Below are positions 1 to 7,385 of a DNA stretch of 12,500 bases, in pieces. The notes below the pieces were generated by a model. That model was not told where the DNA came from. It saw only the letters and a list, made by a program, of their open reading frames with translations, and searched no databases. Made by a program: the position numbers and the translations under genes. The DNA lies in the NCBI RefSeq assembly GCF_042767895.1, contig NC_091550.1:7645835-7658334 (forward strand). Reading direction: 5' to 3'. The DNA comes from Penaeus vannamei (Eukaryota; Arthropoda; Malacostraca; Decapoda; Penaeidae). Position 1 is the stretch's first letter. The number at the start of each line of letters is the position of its first letter.

Positions 1-1
1 T

Positions 2-75
2 GGGGGGGGCTGCCGCCCCCCAACCCCCGCCGAGGAAACAAAACCTCCACCACGTATTCACGGCAGGCTAGAGCG
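2..75 (+). repeat. Left terminal inverted repeat
   Basis: It begins with G8 followed by CTGCCGCCCCCCAACCCCCG and ends in TAGAGCG. It is the reverse complement of 682-755 apart from one base. Pairing stops sharply at 76, which defines the inner edge. Confidence 0.9.
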
Positions 76-165
76 TAGCAGGGGGCGTATTACCTCGTAA
101 GATTCTCACTGAATCAGCATATTAACCTTATTACAGTCAGCATTGTATATAGAGACGATTGTAGT

Positions 166-597
166 ATGATCAGGATAAACACGGTGGCCCGCCCTCGTCA
201 GCGGGTTTTGCGCCTTTTTCGATGTTACACCGATGGCCTCAAAGTCGAGTTTCCCTTCCTCTGGAATAACGACATTCGTATTCCTAACCGAAATAACCGT
301 CGCGTTCAGAAGTCAGTCATAGTCGCCGCGATGGCCGAGTGTGGAGGGTGCTCGTACTCCGAGACGGATTTTCTGCGCGAGATTGCCATTAGCCAAGAAA
401 AAATGCTAGATATGTGCTTCCGCCACGGCCTCCTTCGTCGTGAGAAAGATTGCGGCAGGTGCGGGCAGCCAGCACCTGAATGTGAGGTTGCATCACTTCC
501 TGTGTGCTGCAGCGTCGCTGTATCCTCCGGCCTAGGACCTCCTGCCGGACGCACCCTGCCTCCTTCACATTTTGCGGCAAAGGAGCACCCTCCCTAG
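166..597 (+). pseudogene. Truncated transposase-like ORF with N-terminal zinc-ribbon remnant
   Basis: A 143-aa ORF lies entirely between the TIRs. Residues about 55-102 contain TDFLREIAIS, then FRHGLLRREKDCGRCGQPAP. This resembles the N-terminal region of ISXO2/Merlin transposases, where a helix ending in a 'GLL.R' stretch precedes a CxxCG zinc knuckle. The first knuckle (C96, C99) is present, but the expected second Cys pair in a recognisable context and the whole DDE catalytic domain are absent. After about residue 105 the sequence becomes Pro/Ser-rich and unlike a transposase. I read it as a decayed N-terminal fragment kept in a non-autonomous element. The family match is from memory of motif shape, not a search, so an unrelated spurious ORF remains possible. 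Confidence 0.4.
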
Positions 598-681
598 TAA
601 TTAGCGGCATTAATAAATCAGGTTAGTACCTTAAAAATCCTAGGTTATTGTAGGTTATCGGCTCCGCATCTAGTTCGTGTG

Positions 682-755
682 CGCTCTATCCTGCCGTGAA
701 TACGTGGTGGAGGTTTTGTTTCCTCGGCGGGGGTTGGGGGGCGGCAGCCCCCCCC
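682..755 (-). repeat. Right terminal inverted repeat
   Basis: Inverted copy of 2-75 with one mismatch at 689. The C run continues to 758 (C11), three bases beyond what can be compared on the left because the window starts there. Confidence 0.9.
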
Positions 756-768
756 CCCAGGGGGGGTC

Positions 769-789
769 GCAGGGGGCACAGCCCCCTGC
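769..789. repeat. Perfect GC hairpin next to the right TIR
   Basis: GCAGGGGGC (769-777) and GCCCCCTGC (781-789) form a perfect 9-bp stem with an ACA loop. It follows directly on a C11-A-G7 stretch (748-766) that can also fold back. No transcript context is visible, so a terminator role is not claimed. Confidence 0.75.
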
Positions 790-845
790 AATGGAAAGTC
801 ATGTGAATAACTATGATTATTTTCACTGTGAGGTTAAATTATTAG

Positions 846-1038
846 GGTAATTTTCTATATTACGTCCGGCGCTCCGACATCGTCGCCCCCGCAATCGGGA
901 CCAAGTTTGTCGCTAGGGGGGGGGGGGGGGGGTTAGCGCGCAATAAAACCTATCTATTTGCATTGTATAGAGTGAGAGGAATCCAACGATACCAAAATCG
1001 TCGATATCGGTCATGCGGACGTAATATAGAAAATTACC
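846..1038. repeat. Inverted-repeat (foldback) structure around a G17 run
   Basis: Positions 846-868 and 1016-1038 are perfect 23-bp inverted copies. Inside them the arms keep weaker similarity (blocks such as CCGACATCG against CCGATATCG), so the ancestral arms were probably longer. The loop contains G17 (916-932). Outside 846 there is no pairing, and outside 1038 the sequence is (AT)n. It could be a small foldback/MITE-like element or two oppositely oriented copies of one repeat. Confidence 0.75.
916..932. repeat. G17 homopolymer
   Basis: Seventeen consecutive G residues in the centre of the 846-1038 inverted repeat. Such a run could form a quadruplex or be subject to sequencing-length error. 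Confidence 0.85.
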
Positions 1039-1050
1039 ATATATATATAT

Positions 1051-1114
<64 letters not shown>

Positions 1115-1146
1115 ACACATATATACATACACACACACACACACAC

Positions 1147-1224
<78 letters not shown>
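1039..1224. repeat. Compound (TA)n/(CATA)n/(CA)n microsatellite
   Basis: Almost pure TA dinucleotides interrupted by CATACATACA and by (AC)n around 1131-1147. It abuts the foldback structure on the left and the first recognisable Penelope-like coding sequence on the right. The long TA ORFs here on either strand are artefacts of the repeat. Confidence 0.95.
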
Positions 1225-1229
<5 letters not shown>

Positions 1230-1856
1230 GCCTAAGCGACCACAGGATGACACACTAATCTCAGCAGCCGCTCTTTTAGATTGGGAAATAAAGACACTAA
1301 AGAAAAAGATTCGTCTTAAAAAAAAAAAAAAAAAAAAAAAAAACTGGAGGATGACATATCTCTCATTACACGCACTGTATCCTTCTTTGATGTGAAACAC
1401 TTCATTGATAAAAATGTTAACAAATTAAGTAATTAATCTACTCACAACAGAACGCTGCTAAAATTAGGCAATGATCTGGATAAAAAGGTTAGCAAAATCA
1501 AAGTCGTCTTCATCTTTTCTGGATTATTGTATGCGACCTATTACCATTAACCACACATTTTTACCTTGTATTGAAAAAACTGTGTCACGCCATCCGAAAC
1601 TAATATTTATAAAGAAAGGTGGAACCATATGACAAGCACCATCTCTGTTGTGGCTAACAAATTCAAGAAATTCAAACATCATATTAAGAACAACCATGAT
1701 CATCATTCGTTCTTTACTTCACTGAAATCTTTAAAGGATGACGATATTATCATTACCAGACCAGATAAAGGTCGTGGAATCGTTACCCTTCACAAAGATG
1801 ATTACCAAAACAAACTGGATGATAGTTTGATAAAGCCCATACTGGATGATAGCTAA
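1225..1856 (+). pseudogene. Penelope-like ORF, N-terminal part and start of RT
   Basis: From 1225 the frame reads RPKRPQDDTLIS, AAALLDWEIKTLKKKIRLK, up to the A26 run at 1318-1343. After the run the reading continues one frame over as LEDDISLITRTVSFFDVKHF. Stops follow at 1434 and 1545 and again before 1629. The open stretch 1629-1856 contains VVANKFKKFKHH and the conserved RT-entry motif ITRPDKGRGIVTLHK, typical of Penelope RTs ('TRPDKG...VVLxKxDY'). A stop at 1854-1856 and a frame change at about 1860 end it. This part is upstream of the catalytic RT motifs. Identification is by motif recognition; the decay is seen directly. Confidence 0.8.
1318..1343 (+). repeat. A26 homopolymer within a lysine-coding stretch
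   Basis: The run follows codons reading KKKIRLK and precedes LEDDIS. The flanking coding frames differ by one position class, as expected if an ancestral AAA-rich lysine run expanded by slippage. It is not at an element 3' end, so it is not a retrotransposon poly(A) tail. Confidence 0.85.
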
Positions 1857-1869
1857 ATCTAAACGAATT

Positions 1870-2850
1870 AGTTGTGACACTGCTAGTTATCATTTAAAGC
1901 TAGAAGACAAATCGAATAGGTAGTTACGCCCTATAAAAACATCTAATGGGGAAGCCACTTACAACTTTCTCACCACTTCTGGCTCAAAACCTGGTTTCCT
2001 ATATGGCCTGCTTGAAATAGATAAACTTGGACATCCCTCTCAGCCCATCATTTCTGCAGTTGGTACTTTCAATTACATTGCGAAATTCTCCCCGCTAACG
2101 ACTTATCAGTATACTATAGACAACTCTTTTGCTTTTGTCAAAGAAATTTGCTCATTCAAACCCTGACGCCTTGTTACTATGGCCAGTTTTGACAGATAAT
2201 CATCATTTACAAATGTCCCACCAAGAGAAACAACAGAAATAATAGTAGACAAAACTACCTCTTTGAATTTAAACTCGTTCGGTCTGAACAAAACAACCTA
2301 GGGAAAACTTTGTATATCGCTGCTCATCATTCATTAAAAAAAAATTAATTAATGGCACCCGTTACTCTTAAGGTGAAGGCGTCGCAATGGGATCACCACT
2401 TGGTCCTTGTTATGCTAATACCTTAACATGAACAAGCTTGACTCAACAACTGCCCTTCGAACTCAGTTTTGCCGTCGATATATGGACGACACTTTCCTGC
2501 TTTTCTCATGTCAATCATTTCCTTCCATATCTTAATTCATAACACCCCAATATTAGATTTACTTGTGAAGCTGGACAAAACAAAAACAAAACAACTATCA
2601 TTCTTAGACTGCCATTACGTTTCATAATGGCTGTTTTTCTATCAACAGCTATAGGAAACCACCATTCATTAGCCTCGGACTTTATTTTCTGAGCTACACA
2701 ACTCACATTTACAAGCTTAATAACCTGAAAACACTAATTAACTGAGCTTACAACATGTGTTCCACGTGGGCCAATTTCCACGCCGAATCTATGTATTCAA
2801 AGGATTATTTTATCTCGAATGGGTACCCATCTAACCTATTTCATAGTCCT
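1870..2850 (+). pseudogene. Penelope-like reverse transcriptase, catalytic core (broken)
   Basis: Frame 1870-2165 reads SCDTASYHLKLEDKS and then KPGFLYG and AVGTFNY. The same frame resumes with ASFD (motif A, Asp at 2191-2193), an in-frame TAA, then SSFTNVPPRET. After stops near 2300-2350 the frame changes to GEGVAMGSPLGP (2372-2407). It shifts again at about 2431 into FCRRYMDDTFLLF, whose YMDD catalytic box at 2479-2490 is intact. Another shift at 2504 gives SHVNHFLPYLNS-stop-HPNIRFTCE. A return at 2629 gives SYRKPPF and YKLNNLKTLIN, closing with two stops at 2851. Element order and motif spacing fit Penelope RTs. All key aspartates are present, yet frameshifts and stops rule out function. 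Confidence 0.87.
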
Positions 2851-2999
2851 TAATAATAATCTTAGAAGCTTTCACACAAATCGGCAGTTACCACGGTTAA
2901 CAAAGACATCAAATATATATAATTACCATATATGGGCAGTCAGTTTTAAAACAGAAATTCGTTAAACAAAATCGTCAAACAATATAGTCAGTTTCTGTG

Positions 3000-3022
3000 T
3001 TATATATATATACATACATACA

Positions 3023-3113
<91 letters not shown>
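3000..3113. repeat. (TA)n(CATA)n microsatellite inside the Penelope-like element
   Basis: TATATA, then about nine CATA units, then (TA)n. It lies between the post-RT linker remnants (an LPYMGSQ-like stretch near 2921-2944) and the endonuclease. Coding similarity resumes immediately afterwards, so the repeat has expanded or been inserted within the element. Confidence 0.95.
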
Positions 3114-3119
<6 letters not shown>

Positions 3120-3473
3120 CCTATAAAACGAAAGAAACAGTGCAACTCTGAATTATGTTCAAATGTTGTCTACCTCTTTATTTGTCCTCGCTGTAAGGCT
3201 AGGTACGTGGGTTCAACCTCACGATGGCTGCAACACCGCATTCACGAACATAAAGGCAAGTCTATCAGGACTGGCCTACCACTGAGCAAACCATCTTTCG
3301 CAACCATCAGAGAGCACTCTCACCTCAACCACCCGATTAACACTACTGTTTTCAAAATCTTGACCTCCCACCCTAACAGATTTGACCTGATCATAGCCGA
3401 ATCTCTCCACATCATTACCATGAAACCATAACTCAGTAACATGACCACTGCAACCACCCTATTCGCCATGTGA
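3114..3473 (+). pseudogene. Penelope-like GIY-YIG endonuclease domain (near-intact)
   Basis: The frame is open from the preceding TA repeat to a TAA at 3429-3431. Past that stop it continues as LSNMTTATTLFAM to a TGA at 3471-3473, so one premature stop has cut about 14 residues. It shows the Cys cluster upstream of and within the nuclease (CNSELC, CPRC), VVYLF plus ARYVGST as the GIY-YIG pair, the Arg in RWLQHRI, the HEHKGKS segment and the catalytic-type Glu in AESLHI (3399-3401). In active elements this domain nicks target DNA to prime reverse transcription. Here it is separated from the RT by a microsatellite and belongs to a dead copy. It is much better preserved than the RT. Confidence 0.88.
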
Positions 3474-3595
3474 ATAACCATCAGTTCTGTTGAATGGTTA
3501 GCCTGCCTAAAATTATCCTTCTTTGTCTTTACACTTGTTATGTACCTTTTTTTCTTTTTTGTATTGTATGTTTCTATTCTTTGTAAGCATTTCTC

Positions 3596-3597
<2 letters not shown>

Positions 3598-3646
<49 letters not shown>

Positions 3647-3669
3647 TACATACATATATATATATATAC

Positions 3670-3761
<92 letters not shown>
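3598..3761. repeat. (TA)n/(CATA)n microsatellite at the 3' edge of the Penelope-like element
   Basis: It starts directly after the T-rich 3' untranslated stretch (3474-3597) and consists of TA with CATACATA interruptions. The next 70 bp continue as TGTG- and CATACA-rich sequence. Confidence 0.95.
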
Positions 3762-3764
<3 letters not shown>

Positions 3765-4813
3765 ATACTGTATATACGCACATCTGTGTGTGTGAGCGTG
3801 TCCATACATACAAGCATACATACATTAATACGTGAAGACGAGAATGTTTATGAAATTGGTGCTACTATTGCAAATCATTATGTATAATTATTACACACCT
3901 GTATGTCTATATATAGAATTTATATATTTTTACACAGTGCCTTTTTTTTCTCTCTCTCTGTCACTCTATTACCAGTGGCTTGATCTTAATCACCATAAAT
4001 ATTCCAAGTATGGTAGTTATAGTCGTAACACTGCCATTGTCATCATAGTTTTTATTATCTTGATGTGCAATTATTTTTGCTGTATTCTTCTGCGTGTTCA
4101 GTATATTAGAATAGGGTTAATAAACGGTTTTATTCAATAAATAACTAATACATAAAATAAATAACGACTTTGTACACAAACCAAACATGTACGCAATGCT
4201 TAAATGCTGGAACACTATTACAGAGTGAGGAAATCAAGAGTATACAACACAAAGGCACAAAGGTAAACAAAATGTATTTACCACATATAAGGCGTTTCCA
4301 ACCACCTGCTTTTTTTTGCACCAGACAAGCTCAAAAAAGGCAATCTATCCATACTACCATGAAGTCCAAACACAATGGCACGTAGAATTCGTCATGAATG
4401 GTGAATGGTTGGTGAAGTAAATGCAATAGTGAATAGTATGATTACATGTTTCTTGAGAAGCAAAGATTCTAGCGGTAAATTCTGTAAAATATCAAAAAAT
4501 ATCAAACGGTTTAATGCTACGAAAACCAAAATGTATTTGAATATTGTTAATGACTTTACAAATTCCAAATTTTAAAAGTGATAACTTCTCTCTCTATGTG
4601 GAATGTAATGGATTTTTTTTTTATTCCACGGTGCCACAGGGTTAATTCTCTTGAACATATCACAGTACTACTAAGAAAACAAAATAACGTACTTTGAAAT
4701 CAGAGCAAATCTACTATAATGCCTGGAGACGCCTCTCCGAACCTATGATGATTATTTGCACTTATAGGCCGTGTATAAATACTGTCTTGGAGTTGGTCTG
4801 CTGTAATCAGTCT

Positions 4814-4818
<5 letters not shown>
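3762..4818. other. AT-rich unique sequence, no gene recognised
   Basis: About 1.05 kb without convincing coding sequence on either strand; the short ORFs have no recognisable motifs. Three AATAAA hexamers occur within 45 bp (4119-4124, 4136-4141, 4156-4161), but in AT-rich DNA these may be chance and no upstream + strand exon is evident. No TIR, RNA gene or element boundary was seen. Confidence 0.6.

Positions 4819-4875
<57 letters not shown>
4819..4875. repeat. (TA)n microsatellite
   Basis: Uninterrupted TA dinucleotides following TCTTGTGTG and ending at TTCTATTTAG. Confidence 0.95.
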
Positions 4876-4876
<1 letters not shown>

Positions 4877-5012
4877 TATTTAGTGTTGAATCCCTTTCAA
4901 TTTGCAATTTTAGAGTTTAATCCTTTGAACTGTATAACCCAAACTTCAATGTTTCATCCACTGATTCAGATTTTAATCTTTTACATCTAATATCTAATCC
5001 TCTATAATTTCC

Positions 5013-5054
5013 ATTCTCGGTGGAATCCCGAAATGCTAATTCTCGGTGAAATCC
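5013..5054. repeat. Short degenerate tandem repeat downstream of the gene's 3' end
   Basis: ATTCTCGGTGGAATCC at 5013 recurs as ATTCTCGGTGAAATCC at 5039, a 26-bp period. Weaker copies (ATTCTCGAAGAAGAAATC at 5109; AATTTTCAGCGGAAACC near 5150) suggest a decaying array running towards the stop codon of the - strand gene. Confidence 0.55.
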
Positions 5055-5141
5055 ATGTGTGTTTTTTCTTCCTCGATTAAAAACAATATCCAATCCTCAT
5101 TAATGCTCATTCTCGAAGAAGAAATCAAATATATAATCCCC

Positions 5142-5147
5142 TTTAAT
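5142..5147 (-). promoter_or_regulatory. Possible poly(A) signal (ATTAAA) for the - strand gene
   Basis: The - strand reads ATTAAA about 25 nt after the stop codon. It is the commonest variant hexamer, but the resulting 3' UTR would be very short and the region is AT-rich. A more distal signal is equally possible. Confidence 0.2.
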
Positions 5148-5171
5148 GTTAATTTTCAGCGGAAACCGTCT

Positions 5172-5882
5172 CTATTTTTTCCTTCCGAAGAAGGACCCGA
5201 GCGTGACCATCCCATGGGCGCCGCTGACCCCGTGCCCTTCGGTGTTGGTGAAGGCGAACTCCTTCCCGAAGCCGCTGGCCTTCTTCGGTGTCGACGCCGG
5301 GCTGAAGACGGGCTTCCGGTATTGTCGCCGGCGGGAGTGAGGGCGCTGGTGGTGCGACGTCCTTCGAACTCCCCCATAATCGAACACGGCGAAGTTGGTG
5401 CTGTATTGCGGGGTGTCGTACTGCGGGAACTGGTTGTCGCCGTACTGGTCGAAGTCGTATTGGTCGAACTGGTTGTCGCCGTATTGGGGGTACTGGGGGT
5501 AGTCGCCTCCTTGTCCTTCGTCGCCTCCTTGGCCTTCGTCGCCTCCTTGTCCTTCGTCCCCTCCTTCTCCTCCTCCTCCTCCTCCATCTTGTCCTTCTCC
5601 TCCTTCTTCTTGTTCCTCTCCTCCTTCGCCCTCTCCTTCTCCTTCACCCTCTTCTTCTTCCTCGCCCTCTTCTTCTTCTTCTTCTCCTTCGCCCTCTCCT
5701 TCCTCGCCCTCTCCTTCCTCGTCATAGTCGTTATAATAATCATAATCGTTGAACAGATTCTCGATGCCGGACTTCGGGACGTAGGCGGCCACTGGGGACA
5801 AAGAGGGGACCATTAGACTCGAGGCCAATGCGTGCTAATTGAGGTACTTGAGATACTTTTCATGTGGACTACTTGTCCCTGG

Positions 5883-5913
<31 letters not shown>

Positions 5914-5948
5914 CACACACACTTACATACATACACAGACACACACAC

Positions 5949-6000
<52 letters not shown>

Positions 6001-6987
6001 TATACATACATACAAATACACACACACACACACACACGCATACACGAACGCACAAACATATAAATATATATAACATATTGTTATTCCCACAGTAACCTGC
6101 CGCCTAAACCCAGCGCCGCCACACTTACAGAAGAGAGCATTGAACAGCACGAAGAGCGCGGTGTTGACCCCGAGCACGAGCGGGTCGTACTTGGCCACGG
6201 TGATCACGCCCGCGGGGAAGCCGACGGGGACGGGGACGACCACGGCGGGATCTCCCTCGTGAGCCTCCCCCTCGGGCTTCTCCTCGACCACCTCGGCCTC
6301 GTACGGCGAGTAGTTCTCGATGTCGTGCTTCACGCGGGTCCACCACTTCTCCAGCGAGTCCATCTGAGTGATGTCTCTGAAGAGGTTGATCAGCCACTCG
6401 ATCAGGTTGCCGATCGGGTCGAACTTGACGGTCGTGAAGGACATGTTGATGTTGTTCTCCGCCTCGCCGTCGCCGTCCGTGTCCGTGCGGTCGACGTGGA
6501 GGATGTTCGTCTCCCGCAGGAGGTAGATCAGCAGCTGGTCCCAGAAGGTGACCGGCTCCTCCTCGTTCGGGTTCTCCATTTCGGAGGCGTGGACCTTGTT
6601 GGGGTTGATGATCGGGATCAGCTTCTGGAGGTAGTGGATCAGGCCGGCGGTGGACTCGTCGACGATGTCCGTGGCGAGCGCCTCGTCCTTGCTCACCACC
6701 CTTATGAAGGGGAAGATGCTCTGCAGGTACTCGAGGGGGTGCACCAGCCCGTCGCTGTTCGTGTCCAGAGGGTCCTGGATGAAGACCTGCGAGCCGGGCA
6801 GGGCGGCGAAGTCCGATCCTTGGACCTCGAGGAGCGCCTTCGAGTCACTGCGGGGGTCGGGTTGGGCGGCGGCGGCGGCGACGGTGCTGTTGGGCTTCTG
6901 CTGGGCCTCATTGGGAGGATTCCGAGGCAGGCACCTCACGCCCGAGGCCGCCAGTGCCACGACCACCACCACGACCAGCCTCTGCAT
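5172..6987 (-). CDS. Secreted/membrane EF-hand protein with Glu/Gly-rich acidic tail, complement(join(5172..5791,6129..6987))
   Basis: Two coding exons give 492 aa. The first (859 nt) ends CTCTTCT|GTAAGT; the second starts CCCCAG|TG. Both junctions are phase 1, so the frame is kept. Start at 6987: a hydrophobic signal peptide (MQRLVVVVVVALAASGVRC) follows, and an acceptor-like TTTTCCAATTCAG lies five bases upstream. Residues 75-86, DTNSDGLVHPLE, form a canonical EF-hand loop. Residues 169-180, DTDGDGEAENNI, resemble a loop lacking the final Glu. N-glycosylation sequons are at 33 and 181. Residues about 270-291 form a hydrophobic, possibly membrane-spanning segment built across the splice junction. 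Residues 310-365 are Glu/Gly-rich, 364-382 repeat GDEGQGG, 385-412 carry PQY/DQY and two YGDNQF units, and 428-446 are Arg/His/Lys-rich. Calcium binding, perhaps in matrix or cuticle, is inference. The family is not recognised. Codons are GC-rich at position 3, unlike the surroundings. Confidence 0.88.
5792..6128 (-). other. Intron of the EF-hand gene (phase 1, 337 bp)
   Basis: The donor GTAAGT starts at 6128 and the acceptor AG is at 5793-5792, preceded by CTCTTTGTCCCC on the - strand. Reading through the donor would append VRRQVTV-type residues and then TA/CA repeat translation, which is clearly not protein. Most of the intron is the microsatellite at 5882-6072. Confidence 0.85.
5882..6072. 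repeat. Intronic compound microsatellite (CT)n(TA)n(CA)n
   Basis: In + orientation: (CT)n, TATATATA, (CA)n, (TA)n over about 5954-5998, CATACATA, then (CA)n ending in degenerate ACACG/ACAAAC units. It fills more than half of the intron. Length changes here would alter intron size without touching either splice site. Confidence 0.93.
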
Positions 6988-7175
6988 TACACCTGAATTG
7001 GAAAACGAGAGAGAAAACGTATAATGAAAACGTGATACTGAATAAGCCGCACTTCTCAGGCATAATGTGCGGACTATACTACAAAACGGCAAAACACGTG
7101 AATGATAAGGGAATGAATAATATACTCCTCACTCTCTTCCTCTCAACGCACCAGGAATTAGTCACAATACTCACT
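6988..7175 (-). other. 5' UTR segment and probable first intron of the EF-hand gene
   Basis: On the - strand TTTTCTCTCTCGTTTTCCAATTCAG ends at 6993 in a strong pyrimidine-rich acceptor, leaving GTGTA before the ATG. A matching donor, CAGAAA|GTGAGT, lies at 7174-7169. This would give a 182-bp 5' intron and a non-coding first exon ending at 7175. An in-frame ATG at 7092 has no intervening stop but would put 35 residues ahead of the signal peptide and ignore the acceptor, so I prefer the start at 6987. The donor choice is the weaker part. Confidence 0.4.
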
Positions 7176-7320
7176 TTCTGTCTCTTCGGGGTGTAGCTAA
7201 GAGGCTGTTTAGAAGGCTGCAGTTAGACTATTAGATCCTCTAAGAATAGATAAATAAGATCGTTCAGCGCCCCCTTAAAAAACGGCTTGGCCCTGACAAA
7301 CCCCCGGGTTATGTAAACCG
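7176..7320. other. Probable 5' flank/promoter region of the EF-hand gene
   Basis: Unique sequence between the putative first exon and the pyrimidine block. On the - strand a TTATTTATC stretch (7250-7258) could serve as a TATA-like element, but no convincing initiator was found. Assignment as promoter is positional only. Confidence 0.25.
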
Positions 7321-7384
7321 GTCTCTCCCTCTGCTCTCTCTCTCTCTCTCTTCTCTCCGTCTCACTTTCTGTCTCTGTGTCTCA
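7321..7384 (+). repeat. (CT)n-rich pyrimidine tract
   Basis: TCTCTCCCTCTG, (CT)n and TCTGTCTCTGTGTCTC, ending at CAGGTAAGTG, a perfect donor-like sequence on the + strand. Confidence 0.85.
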
Positions 7385-7385
7385 G

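Larger units (their letters stand above)
1..758 (+). mobile_element. Short DNA transposon with 74-bp TIRs (Merlin/IS1595-like, non-autonomous)
   Basis: The two ends are inverted copies of each other: 2-75 pairs with 682-755 over 74 bp with a single mismatch (68 versus 689) and no indels. The ends are G/C-homopolymeric (G8 on the left, C11 on the right). The interior is about 600 bp, too short for a full transposase, and carries one + strand ORF with a possible transposase N-terminal zinc ribbon. I infer an internally deleted, non-autonomous element. The left end touches the window edge, so the outer boundary and any target-site duplication cannot be seen. The TIR structure is certain; assignment to the Merlin superfamily depends only on the ORF and is tentative. 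Confidence 0.75.
1225..3597 (+). mobile_element. Decayed Penelope-like retroelement (RT plus GIY-YIG endonuclease)
   Basis: Translated pieces in the order N-terminal region, reverse transcriptase, linker, GIY-YIG endonuclease run along the + strand, the arrangement of endonuclease-containing Penelope-like elements. Landmarks are ITRPDKGRGIVTLHKDDY (near 1756-1806), KPGFLYG and SAVGTFNY (1990-2080), SFTNVP (near 2200), GEGVAMGSPLGP (2372-2407), RRYMDDTFLLF (2473-2505), SYRKPPF (near 2645), and the endonuclease at 3114-3473. At least four frame changes and more than ten stop codons show that it is inactive. (TA)n tracts sit at both edges and one interrupts the element at 3000-3113. No flanking pseudo-LTR was recognised, so true termini are uncertain. 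Confidence 0.88.

Noticed and set aside
1225..3597. Non-LTR (LINE) or LTR retrotransposon or endogenous virus instead of a Penelope-like element
   Set aside because: The motif set (ITRPDKG, FLYG, SAVGTFNY, GVAMGSPLGP, YMDD, followed by a C-terminal GIY-YIG domain with Cys pairs) fits Penelope-like elements; no APE endonuclease, integrase, gag or LTR was seen.
5046..5816. 256-codon + strand ORF across the EF-hand gene's second exon
   Set aside because: It is the antisense shadow of the Glu/Gly-rich exon: GAG/GGC repeats read backwards as Leu/Ser/Phe/Val. The - strand reading has consistent splice phases and domain structure.
5923..6126. Extension of the EF-hand reading frame past 6129 into CVRVCVCVC/YIYIYI-type sequence
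   Set aside because: This is intronic microsatellite translation; the donor GTAAGT at 6128 and the phase-matched acceptor at 5792 explain the boundary better.
6259..6996. 245-codon + strand ORF opposite the first coding exon
   Set aside because: A Val/Leu/Asp-rich shadow of GC-rich third positions. The - strand frame has the signal peptide and EF-hand.
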